From Dehalococcoidia bacterium (lineage in GTDB: Bacteria > Chloroflexota > Dehalococcoidia > Lucifugimonadales > JAGWBF01), in the NCBI GenBank assembly GCA_021295955.1, contig JAGWBJ010000011.1, positions 1 to 64,000 on the forward strand: a stretch of 64,000 nucleotides of DNA, written 5' to 3'. Under the pieces are notes generated by a model. It did not search any database. It saw only the letters and a list, made by a program, of their open reading frames with translations, and was not told the DNA's origin. Both the position numbers and the translations under genes were made by a program. Below, one piece after another: positions 14,431 through 21,684 of the stretch. How positions within the stretch are numbered: the stretch's first letter is position 1; each line of letters opens with the position of its first letter.

Positions 14431-14463
14431 GCGTTGGGACCGGCTCCCGGTGAGACGGGGCGG

Positions 14464-15570
14464 CTAGGGCACCAGCATGGCCCTGGTCACGTCGGTCTGC
14501 CGCTGGTCCCACTCGGCCCGGGGGAAGGCCTCGTTGACCTCCGCCAGCCCGAACTTGTGGGACGTAATCCGATCGAAGGGTAGCTGGTCCTGCTTCTTCA
14601 CCAGGAAGTCCAGGATGGTGGACAGGGTCCCGGGCAGGTACATGTTCGACCCGATGACCCGCTTCCCGCGCAGCAGCTTCTGGGGGTCTATGGACACCTC
14701 CCGGCCCGGCACGATGTCTCCGATCTCCAGGAAGGTGCCTCCGGGGGTGAGCATGTCTATGCCCTCGGCCAGGAGGTCCGCCCTGCCCACCAGCTCCATT
14801 ACGATGTCCGCACCCCGCCCCCTCGTCAGCTCCCACACCCTCTGGACGCGGGTCTCCGGGGTGTTGTACTCCTCGATGTTGATGGTGTGGTCGGCGCCGA
14901 ACTCCTCGGCCAGGTCCAGGCGCTTCTCCAGGCGGTCCAGGACGATGATCCGCTCGGCGCCCATGTCCCTGGCCATGGCTATGGCGCTGAGGCCCAGCCC
15001 TCCCGCTCCCTGTATCACCACCGACTGTCCCTGGTGGGCTCCCGCGTCCATCAGGCCCTGGGTCACGGTGCCCATGGCGCAGTTCACCCAGCCCAGCACC
15101 TCGTCGGGCAGCTCGTCCGGGGCCCGGAATACGGGGTGCCTGGGGGGTAGGTACAGGAAGTCGGCGTAGGTGCCCGTAAAGTAGGGGTGCTTGTCGGCCG
15201 GGGGGTACGCCCGGTTTATGCACCAGTTGGTGGCCCCTTTTGTGCACATGTGGCAGTGGTAGCAGGGAAACACCGCCACGTGCATCAGCCGGTCGCCCTC
15301 GGCGATGGGGGTCCCCAGGGTGTCCGAGGTCACACCCTCGCCCATCCTGTATACGACCCCCGTGCCCTCGTGGCCCATGACGTTCCCCGTTGGGTGCAGG
15401 GGCGCGTTTATCTGGTCGCCCCGCCAGGTGTGGAGGTCGGAGCCGCAGATGCCGGCCTGGGTTATCTTGAGGATGACGGCCCCCGGCTCGGGGTCGGGCA
15501 GGTCGTACTCCCGGATCTCGAAGGGCTTGCCCGACTCGACGCAGACCACCACGCGTCCTCTATCAGCCAT
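14464..15570 (-). CDS. Zinc-binding alcohol dehydrogenase family protein
   Basis: 368 residues, medium-chain dehydrogenase. The catalytic zinc motif ICGSDLHTW and GHEGTGVV lie in the N-terminal half. The structural zinc cysteines follow as C-x2-C-x2-C-x7-C (CYHCHMCTKGATNWC). The Rossmann motif is GAGGLGLSAIAMARDMGA near residue 180, and VLDR after it suits NAD(H). It is third in a minus-strand operon after an Asp/Glu racemase-like gene and an SDR, preceded by GAGGAGGG. It probably oxidises an alcohol intermediate in degradation of a small organic acid. The substrate cannot be read from sequence. Confidence 0.88.
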   Translation of the reverse strand: MADRGRVVVCVESGKPFEIREYDLPDPEPGAVILKITQAGICGSDLHTWRGDQINAPLHPTGNVMGHEGTGVVYRMGEGVTSDTLGTPIAEGDRLMHVAVFPCYHCHMCTKGATNWCINRAYPPADKHPYFTGTYADFLYLPPRHPVFRAPDELPDEVLGWVNCAMGTVTQGLMDAGAHQGQSVVIQGAGGLGLSAIAMARDMGAERIIVLDRLEKRLDLAEEFGADHTINIEEYNTPETRVQRVWELTRGRGADIVMELVGRADLLAEGIDMLTPGGTFLEIGDIVPGREVSIDPQKLLRGKRVIGSNMYLPGTLSTILDFLVKKQDQLPFDRITSHKFGLAEVNEAFPRAEWDQRQTDVTRAMLVP

Positions 15571-15621
15571 CTTGCTGCCCTCCTCTCGGTTGGACGCCGC
15601 CGGCCCCTGGGCGCAGCCTCG

Positions 15622-16437
15622 CTACGAGGCGTGGCCTCCGTCCATCTCGATGCACTTGCCGACGATCATGTGAGCCTCGTCGCTGCAGAGCCAGGCAATC
15701 AGGTTGGCGGGCTCCTCGGGGGTTGCCGCCCGGCCGATGGGGATCTGCCGCACCCGGTTCTGCCACTTGTCGTCCCGCGGGTAGCCGTAGAGGGCGTCGT
15801 TGCGGGAGGTGTCGGTAACCCCCGGGCTGACGGCGTTCATGCGGATGCCGTGGGAGGCCAGCGACCGGCCTCCCTTGGCGGTGAAGGTGTAGAGGGCCCC
15901 GCTGGCGGTGGCGTAGGCCACGTCCTGGTCGCGGCTGATCTTGGCCTCGATGGATATGACGTTGACGATGCTGCCGCCCTGGCCCTGGCGCACCAACACC
16001 TCGCTCACGGCCCTGGTGCACAGGAACGTGCCCGTCACCTTGATGTCGAACACCCGCTGCCACGCCTCGGGAGGCAGCTCGGGCAACGGGGCCCACGCGG
16101 CCATCCGAGGGGCGGCGGCGTTGTTGACCAGGAAGTCGATGCGGCCGAACCGCTCCAGGGTGCCGTCCACCATGCGCTGGACGTCGTCGGCCCTGGATAC
16201 GTCCACGACCAGGGGGAGTGCGCCGCGCCCCATCTCCTGGATCTCGGCGGCGACGCTGTCCACGTCCCGCCAGCCGGCCTCTCTCTCGTCGAGGGGGAAC
16301 GTGCTGGGGTCGCGCCCGGTCCCCGTCACCGTCACACCCGCGCCCTCCTGGGCGAAGGCCAGCGCCACGGAGCGCCCGATGCCGCGCATCCGTCCCGCCC
16401 CGGTGACTATCGCTACCTTCCCATCGAACTTGCCCAT
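15622..16437 (-). CDS. SDR oxidoreductase lacking the catalytic lysine
   Basis: 271 residues, classical short-chain dehydrogenase. The cofactor loop is TGAGRMRGIG (12-21) and the NNAA motif is at 105-108. Ser162 and Tyr175 occupy the classical active-site spacing, but the YxxxK lysine is Ser179 (Y-A-T-A-S). The C-terminal SPGV and enclosing fold are otherwise normal. The change is supported by the codon AGC read directly. The enzyme may use another proton relay or be inactive. It lies between the racemase-like and alcohol dehydrogenase genes of the same operon. Confidence 0.85.
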   Translation of the reverse strand: MGKFDGKVAIVTGAGRMRGIGRSVALAFAQEGAGVTVTGTGRDPSTFPLDEREAGWRDVDSVAAEIQEMGRGALPLVVDVSRADDVQRMVDGTLERFGRIDFLVNNAAAPRMAAWAPLPELPPEAWQRVFDIKVTGTFLCTRAVSEVLVRQGQGGSIVNVISIEAKISRDQDVAYATASGALYTFTAKGGRSLASHGIRMNAVSPGVTDTSRNDALYGYPRDDKWQNRVRQIPIGRAATPEEPANLIAWLCSDEAHMIVGKCIEMDGGHAS

Positions 16438-16455
16438 GGCGCTTACCCCCTTGGG

Positions 16456-17199
16456 TCAGGTGACGGCGACCGGGGCGGGGGCCGCCAGCAGCCTGCCGAA
16501 ACCCGGGATGGGCCGGGTGATGCCCGCCTTCCGGAAGGCCGACCAGATGGTCGCCTGGTTGGACGTGACCACCGGCTTGCCCGTCCGGCGCTCCAGCTCC
16601 TCCGCCGCTTCCATGGCCCGCCACGCGGTGCAGGAGCAGTACAGGACGTCCGCCTCGGGCCTGCATACGCCGGCCGCGAACTCCAGGATGGTCTCCGGGT
16701 CCTGGTCGTTGATGCCCTGGTGGCCCTGCTGGGATGCCCAGGGTTCGCCTTCGATGTTGAGCACCTCGAAGCCCAAAGCCTCCAGGTACTCCTTGATCTT
16801 GTCGTTCTGCCACTTGGGATAGGGCGTGGCGACGGAGACCCGTCTCGCCCCAAGGTATCTCAGGGCATCCACGACGGCGGCGCTGGTGGCCGCGGCGGGA
16901 GCGCTGGCCAGGGACTCTATGAGCTGGATCATCTCCTCGTCGTGGCCGGGGCCCTTCACCATGCTGCCGCTGGTGCACGCGTAGGCCACGGCGTCCATCT
17001 TCCCCGTCGCCAGGTACCGTGAGGCGGCCTCTATCTCCTTGTTCATGTGGTCGAAGGCCTCGGGGCCGGAGGAGTCGTTGGTCATCCACAGCCTGTGGGT
17101 GTGGATGGTGACGTCCTTGGGGGCGGCGAGCTGGAAGTCGGCCTCGCAGGTGGTGTTGGTCGAGGGCATCATGATGCCTATTCGGGTCCGGCTGGCCAT
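16456..17199 (-). CDS. Asp/Glu racemase or maleate isomerase family protein
   Basis: 247 residues from the ATG at 17199, chosen because AGGAGG precedes it and the protein then begins RIGIMMPSTNTTCEADF. The open frame extends 30 codons further upstream without family similarity. PSTNTT, AYACTSGS (first catalytic-type cysteine) and DVLYCSCTAW (second cysteine region) match the arylmalonate decarboxylase/maleate cis-trans isomerase branch of the Asp/Glu racemases. These use one or two cysteines for proton transfer or isomerisation. First gene of a three-gene catabolic operon. The exact substrate is unknown. Confidence 0.85.
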   Translation of the reverse strand: MASRTRIGIMMPSTNTTCEADFQLAAPKDVTIHTHRLWMTNDSSGPEAFDHMNKEIEAASRYLATGKMDAVAYACTSGSMVKGPGHDEEMIQLIESLASAPAAATSAAVVDALRYLGARRVSVATPYPKWQNDKIKEYLEALGFEVLNIEGEPWASQQGHQGINDQDPETILEFAAGVCRPEADVLYCSCTAWRAMEAAEELERRTGKPVVTSNQATIWSAFRKAGITRPIPGFGRLLAAPAPVAVT

Positions 17200-17287
17200 G
17201 GCGAAACCTCCTGGGTCAGTCTGGCGGGGTGATGCGGACCCCTCGAGTGGTGGTGTACACCGGCCCGCACCCGGTGGATACACTCCC

Positions 17288-17296
17288 ATTATACCA
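17288..17296 (-). promoter_or_regulatory. Extended -10 for the racemase-SDR-ADH operon
   Basis: The minus strand reads TGGTATAAT, a consensus extended -10, with no good -35. The predicted leader is about 80 nt. Confidence 0.5.
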
Positions 17297-17496
17297 GGAT
17301 ATGCGGAAATTTCGGGGGGATGTCATGGCCGGGTGCGACACCACGTGAAGCCGGTGGCAAGGCCCGGTTACTCGGCCTATTCGGCGCCCGTGCCCCGTGG
17401 CCCGTGACACGTGCGGGGCTGGCGGGTAAGATACCCGGTATGACCGCCCGGGCGGTGGGCCTGTATCCACCGTATCGCCGCCCGCCCCAAAGGCGG

Positions 17497-17532
17497 ACCT
17501 GTACCCAAAGGCGGGCCTGTACCCAAAGGAGG
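17497..17532 (+). repeat. 18-bp tandem repeat carrying the ribosome site
   Basis: Two units of (A/G)CCTGTACCCAAAGG(C/A)GG, preceded by a partial unit at 17485-17496. The last copy supplies AAAGGAGG, the Shine-Dalgarno of the peptidase that starts at 17543. The earlier copies hold AAAGGCGG. Confidence 0.7.
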
Positions 17533-17542
17533 CCGAAAGCCC

Positions 17543-18676
17543 ATGGAAGACCGAGAGCGGACCCGGGAGCTATCCCTGGACATCCTGAGGGACCTTGGGG
17601 GCCGTCCGGCGGTGGCCTTCCACGAAGGGCTGGTGGCCGAGGGAGTCCGGGCCAGACTGGCGGCCCTGGGGCTGACCGCCACGGCGGACGCCTACGGCAA
17701 CCTGGTTGCCAGGCTCCCAGGAGCGGCGGATGCGGGAGTGCCGCCCATTGCCTTCGTCGCGCACATGGACCATCCGGGCTTCGAGGCCGTCGAGGTGTCG
17801 CGGGGGGGCGTGACGGCGAGGGCCCTTGGCGGGGTGCCCCAGGTCAGCCTGACCAGCGAGGTGCTGGTGCAGCTCGTGCTGCCCGACGGCAGCCGCGTCT
17901 CCGGGGGGACGGCGGGTCCTACGGGCCACGAGTCCGGTCAGATGGTGTCGGTGCGCGTCTCGGATACATCCGCCCTGGAGATGCCGCTGCCGGTGGTCTT
18001 CGATCTGGCGGACTTCGAGATGGACGGCGACCTGATACTCATGAGGGCCCTGGACGACCTGGCCGGGTGCGCCGCCGCGCTGGCTGCCCTGTCTCTGCTG
18101 TCGGGCCGAAGCGGCCTGGGCGACGTGTACGGCGTCTTCACCAGGGCGGAGGAGGTGGGACTGGTGGGGGCGCGCCTGCTGGCGGAGGCGGGGACGCTGC
18201 CCCGGGACACGCTGGTGGTCTCCCTGGAGGCCAGCCGGACCCTCCCCGGGGCCGCCATCGGCGGCGGTCCGGTAATAAGGGTGGGAGACGCCAGCCTCAC
18301 CTTCGACGCCGACGCCGAGGCCGTGCTCGTAGCCGCCCGGGAAGAGCTGATGGACGTTGCGCCCGGGTTCGAGGCCCAACGCCAGCTGATGAGCGGCGGC
18401 ACCTGCGAGGCCAGCGCCTTCAGGTACCACGGGTATCGCACCACCGGCGTGGCCTTTCCCCTGGGCAACTACCACAACGGCACCCCCTTGGGGGGAGTCG
18501 CCGAGGAGTATATCCACGTGGACGACTTCGTGGGGGGTGTCGAGCTCATCGTACGGGCGGCCCAGTGCGTGTCCCGCAGGCTGGAGTGCCGCCCCTGGCG
18601 GCGCATGGCGGACCTGTCCCAGGAGCACCGCAGGAGGCTCGAGGCCGGCTGGGGAGCGGCGGGTCCGGCTACCTAG
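17543..18676 (+). CDS. M42-type metallopeptidase
   Basis: 377 residues. The metal-binding pattern of M42 aminopeptidases is visible in order: AHMDHPGF near residue 74, RALDDLAGC near 164, TRAEEVGLVGA near 193, VSLEAS near 219, and a late histidine in GNYHNGTPLGG. These are cytosolic enzymes that trim N-terminal residues from peptides using two metal ions. An AAAGGAGG site precedes the ATG. Its TAG shares the palindrome CTAG with the TAG of the opposing amidohydrolase, so the two genes overlap by 4 bp. Confidence 0.85.
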   Translation: MEDRERTRELSLDILRDLGGRPAVAFHEGLVAEGVRARLAALGLTATADAYGNLVARLPGAADAGVPPIAFVAHMDHPGFEAVEVSRGGVTARALGGVPQVSLTSEVLVQLVLPDGSRVSGGTAGPTGHESGQMVSVRVSDTSALEMPLPVVFDLADFEMDGDLILMRALDDLAGCAAALAALSLLSGRSGLGDVYGVFTRAEEVGLVGARLLAEAGTLPRDTLVVSLEASRTLPGAAIGGGPVIRVGDASLTFDADAEAVLVAAREELMDVAPGFEAQRQLMSGGTCEASAFRYHGYRTTGVAFPLGNYHNGTPLGGVAEEYIHVDDFVGGVELIVRAAQCVSRRLECRPWRRMADLSQEHRRRLEAGWGAAGPAT

Positions 18677-19878
18677 CAGTCGCCCTCGGGCAGCAGCAGC
18701 CCGTCCCGGTAGACCACCCGGCCGCTCCGTATGGTGAGGTGGGTGTCCAGCCTTAGCGACCCGTCGACGTTGTGCCCTGCCATGTCGTGCCACACGAACC
18801 GGCCTTCCCGCTGGTCGAACACTGCCGCGTCCCCCGCCATTCCGGGGGCCAGGGAGCCGATCTCGCCGGCCATGCCCAGGACCTTGGCGGGCCTGATGGT
18901 GCTCGCGGCGACGGCGTCCTCCAGCGGCATGCCCATGGCGTGGAACTTGCTTACCAGGTCGTTCTGCCGGTAGACGATCCTCTCCGGCGGGGCCACGTGG
19001 ATGTCGGTGCTGATGGTGGTGGGAAAGAGGCCCTGCTCCAGGGCGGCCCGGGCGACCGCCGCGTCGCAGTGGACTCCCGCGTGGGCGACGTCCATGACGA
19101 CGCCGCGCCCGGCCGCGTCCCGGACCTCGGGGCGTACCTTGTCCCTCTTGTCCAGGATGTTCTCCGCCCGGCCGTTGAAGATGTGGGTGGCGATGTCCCC
19201 GGGTCCCAGCACTTCCAGGATGTCGGGCAAGGGGATGGGGGTGCCGCTGACGTGGACCATCAGGCTCAGCCCGGCCTTGTCCGCCGCCTCTCGCGCCTGT
19301 TTCAGGACACGATGGGCCTCCCAGGGGGGCATGGAGTTGACGAACATGCGGACCTTGACGCCCAGGAGGAACCCCGGGTTGTCCTTGATGGTGTCGGCGG
19401 TGCGGTCCGGGTCGACATAACGGACGTCCTGGAGCTCGCCTCCCACGACGGGGTTGAGGGCCAGCCCGATGGCGCCGATGTGGAGGAAGGCCAGCAGGCG
19501 CGTCTTGCGGCTGGGGAACACGTAGTCCCTCATGGCCCGGTAGTTGGCCCAGCCGGCGCTGCCGCCGTCGATCCCAGTGGTGACGCCGGCGGGCAGGCAC
19601 ACCTCGTCGGCGTCGGTGGCGTTGTCCAGTCCGCCGTGATAGAAGTGCCCGTGGATGTCGATCAGCCCCGGCGTCACCAGCTTCCCCGTCACGTCCAGGG
19701 AGGTGGTCGCGGAGGACGGGTCGATCCGCGGGGCGACCTGCGCGACCAACCCGTCTTTGAACGCCACGTCCCGCCTGTCGTTGATCCCCTGGCCGGGGTC
19801 CAGCAGCGTACCGCCCTTGAGCAGGAGGTCGTATTGCGGGGAGCCGCCGGTGGGCGCGTCGTTGGAGGGGACCGTCAT
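18673..19878 (-). CDS. Amidohydrolase/deacetylase family metallohydrolase
   Basis: 401 residues, dihydroorotase-like amidohydrolase superfamily. LVTPGLIDIHGHFYHGG gives the HxH pair. GVKVRM holds the candidate carboxylated lysine. MVHVSG and THIFNG give further histidine ligands, and TTISTDIH the late aspartate. The C-terminal SLAPGMAGDAAVFD is the usual composite beta-sandwich. Members hydrolyse cyclic amides or N-acyl groups; the substrate is not predictable here. The start codon comes 7 nt after the upstream hypothetical gene, with GAGGAGG inside that gene's end, so the two are co-transcribed. Confidence 0.88.
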   Translation of the reverse strand: MTVPSNDAPTGGSPQYDLLLKGGTLLDPGQGINDRRDVAFKDGLVAQVAPRIDPSSATTSLDVTGKLVTPGLIDIHGHFYHGGLDNATDADEVCLPAGVTTGIDGGSAGWANYRAMRDYVFPSRKTRLLAFLHIGAIGLALNPVVGGELQDVRYVDPDRTADTIKDNPGFLLGVKVRMFVNSMPPWEAHRVLKQAREAADKAGLSLMVHVSGTPIPLPDILEVLGPGDIATHIFNGRAENILDKRDKVRPEVRDAAGRGVVMDVAHAGVHCDAAVARAALEQGLFPTTISTDIHVAPPERIVYRQNDLVSKFHAMGMPLEDAVAASTIRPAKVLGMAGEIGSLAPGMAGDAAVFDQREGRFVWHDMAGHNVDGSLRLDTHLTIRSGRVVYRDGLLLPEGDC

Positions 19879-19885
19879 CTCTTGC

Positions 19886-20347
19886 TCACGCCTCCTCGGA
19901 CTCGCGTCCCAGGTAGTACCTCCACCGGCGCAGCTTGGGCAGGACCCGCTCCACGAGCTGGTCCAGGTCCTCGTCGGTGACCCGGGTCTCGTCCTCCAGG
20001 TGGATGTGGCCCCACTTCTCCAGCGCCTCTTGGAGGAACCGCTCCACTAGCTGGGGGGCCCGGCCCTCCAGCCTGCCCAGGTGGTATGCCATCGTGACCG
20101 CAAGCTGGCCGTTGACGATGCGGTCCACCGCGTCGGACGCCTCCAGGTCCTCGGGCACCCCGTCGCATTGCACCAGGAAGTCGTCCAGCACCTGCTCCAG
20201 GACCGCGGGGAGATCGGTCATCTCTATCTCGGTCATGTACTCGGTCAGGCGGTCGGCCAGCTCCTTCACCCCCTCCTCCGGGAGCAGGGCCCAGGGTCCG
20301 CCGGGGGCGCTGTGCCTCTTGTCCACTGAATCCGCTGAATCCGCCAT
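19886..20347 (-). CDS. Hypothetical protein upstream of amidohydrolase
   Basis: 153 residues from the ATG at 20347, which is preceded by GGGAG. The frame is open further upstream but without a site. The protein is acidic and helical, with long amphipathic stretches (ELADRLTEYMTEIEMTDLPAV, AVTMAYHLGRLEGRAPQLVERF) and no signal peptide or membrane segment. It is first gene of a two-gene operon with the amidohydrolase. A regulatory or accessory role is possible but nothing in the sequence shows it. Confidence 0.65.
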   Translation of the reverse strand: MADSADSVDKRHSAPGGPWALLPEEGVKELADRLTEYMTEIEMTDLPAVLEQVLDDFLVQCDGVPEDLEASDAVDRIVNGQLAVTMAYHLGRLEGRAPQLVERFLQEALEKWGHIHLEDETRVTDEDLDQLVERVLPKLRRWRYYLGRESEEA

Positions 20348-20383
20348 CTCGCTCCCCCGGGTCGCCGTCCTGACGACGGGCAT

Positions 20384-20389
20384 ATTGTA
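20384..20389 (-). promoter_or_regulatory. Possible -10 for the hypothetical-amidohydrolase operon
   Basis: The minus strand reads TACAAT 37 bp before the start codon; the -35 is weak. Confidence 0.3.
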
Positions 20390-20445
20390 CACCATACGCG
20401 GAGGTCCGGGGCGTTGGCGCGACCCCACGCCGGCCAACCCGGGGG

Positions 20446-20454
20446 TGCTATACT
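20446..20454 (+). promoter_or_regulatory. Extended -10 for the PPOX gene
   Basis: TGCTATACT is an extended -10 about 50 bp before the ATG at 20506. No clear -35. Confidence 0.4.
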
Positions 20455-20505
20455 GGCCTCGCCGGCCCGCAGCGGCCGGGAGTCCCGCGGCCAAGGAGCC
20501 TAACG

Positions 20506-20931
20506 ATGACCTACCAGGACGCCCTACCCTTCCTCCAGGCCAACCACAACGCCGTGGTGATGAGCAGGCGCAGGAGCGGTGCGGCCCAGATGAGCATCGT
20601 GACCTGCGGCGTCTACGGCGCCGGCGTCGCCTTCACCACGACGGAGGGGAGGGCGAAGCTGGCCAACCTCAAGCGCGACCCCCGCTGCACGATCCTCGTA
20701 GCGCGGCCGGACTGGTCCCGGTACGTGGTGCTGGAGGGGACCGCGGAGGTCCGGTCACAGGGAAGCACCGACCCGGAGCTGCTCCGAGCAACCCTGCGAG
20801 ACGTCTACCGAGCGGCCTCGGGGAGCGACCATCCCGACTGGGACGAGTACGACCGGGCCATGGTCCGCGATCGCCGGGCGGCCGTCATCGTCGTCCCCGA
20901 GCGGGTGTACGGCTCCGGCGCGGGTACCTAG
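20506..20931 (+). CDS. PPOX class F420/FMN-dependent oxidoreductase
   Basis: 141 residues, a single split-barrel domain of the pyridoxamine-phosphate-oxidase-like family. The pattern NAVVMSRRRSGAAQMSIVTCGVYGAGVAFTT matches the family's first strands. KLANLKRDPRCTILVARPDW and VVLEGTAEV match the next part of the deazaflavin/FMN-binding fold. AAGGAG precedes the ATG. Such proteins reduce varied substrates or bind F420. It stands alone, divergent from the amidohydrolase operon and convergent with the cupredoxin gene. Confidence 0.82.
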   Translation: MTYQDALPFLQANHNAVVMSRRRSGAAQMSIVTCGVYGAGVAFTTTEGRAKLANLKRDPRCTILVARPDWSRYVVLEGTAEVRSQGSTDPELLRATLRDVYRAASGSDHPDWDEYDRAMVRDRRAAVIVVPERVYGSGAGT

Positions 20932-20950
20932 ATACGCCGGGACCGGTACC

Positions 20951-21568
20951 CTAACCGGCTGGCGCCACCTGGACGGTGGCCCGCATGGTATCCGGGTGTA
21001 TCTTGCAGAAGTAGCGGAAGGCGCCTTCCTCCCTGAACGTGTAGCTGAAGGAGTCTCCCCGGGCCAGCTCGCCGCTGTCCCACAGGCCCGATGGGTTGCC
21101 GGGAGTCCCGGAGGTCGTCGTGTGGGACCCGGCGTCCAGTTGGCTCCAGAGCACCACGGTGCCCACGGGAATGGTCACGTCGGATAGCTTGCGGTTGGCA
21201 ATGTCCGTGATTATGGTCGGGCCCTCCAGGCCGGGGAGCGGGGGCAGCGTCGGGGTGGGCGCAGGTTCCGGCGTAGGCGCGGGCGTAGGCGGCTGGGTCG
21301 GCGGCACGTCGGTGGGCTGTGGAGTGGGCGTAGGCGGCTGGGTCGGCGGCACGGCGGTGGGCTGCGGAGTGGGCGTCGGCGGCTGGGTCGGCGGCACGGC
21401 GGTGGGCTGCGGAGCGGGCGTTGGCGGCTGGGTCGGCTGCGCCACGGTTGGCTCCGGTGTGGGCACGGGCGTTGGCGGCTGGGTCGGGGACGTGTCCGTG
21501 GCGTCCGATCCGCAGGCCGCTGCGACGAGGACGGTGAATACTAGAAGCCAGGCGACGCCGTATCTCAC
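20951..21568 (-). CDS. Cupredoxin-domain lipoprotein with Pro-Thr linker
   Basis: 205 residues from a GTG at 21568 preceded by GGGAGG; the open frame upstream is not part of the gene. The signal YGVAWLLVFTVLVAAAC ends in a lipobox. Then come about 85 residues of repeated (Q/E)PT..PPTQPPTP spacer and a C-terminal cupredoxin of about 90 residues. The type I copper ligands are visible: His in GSHTTTSG, then Cys, His and Met in FCKIHPDTM. It is probably an outer-surface electron carrier tethered by a long flexible arm. The linker DNA is an imperfect minisatellite. It is divergent from the FG-GAP gene. Confidence 0.88.
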   Translation of the reverse strand: MRYGVAWLLVFTVLVAAACGSDATDTSPTQPPTPVPTPEPTVAQPTQPPTPAPQPTAVPPTQPPTPTPQPTAVPPTQPPTPTPQPTDVPPTQPPTPAPTPEPAPTPTLPPLPGLEGPTIITDIANRKLSDVTIPVGTVVLWSQLDAGSHTTTSGTPGNPSGLWDSGELARGDSFSYTFREEGAFRYFCKIHPDTMRATVQVAPAG

Positions 21569-21675
21569 TCCGGTTCCCTCCCTGTTTCGGTAGACTCCAT
21601 GCGGCTGCCGCACCCGATACCGCGCGAATTCCGTGCCGGGTAGCTTTGACAAGGCTGTTAGCCCTATGCTTGAAT

Positions 21676-21684
21676 ATTCTACCA
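21676..21684 (-). promoter_or_regulatory. Extended -10 for the cupredoxin gene
   Basis: The minus strand reads TGGTAGAAT, giving a leader of about 100 nt. It overlaps the first codon of the divergent gene. Confidence 0.4.

Noticed and set aside
21646-21680. TTGACA as promoter of the FG-GAP gene
   Set aside because: No acceptable -10 at 16-18 bp; nearest candidates are 13 or 23 bp away.
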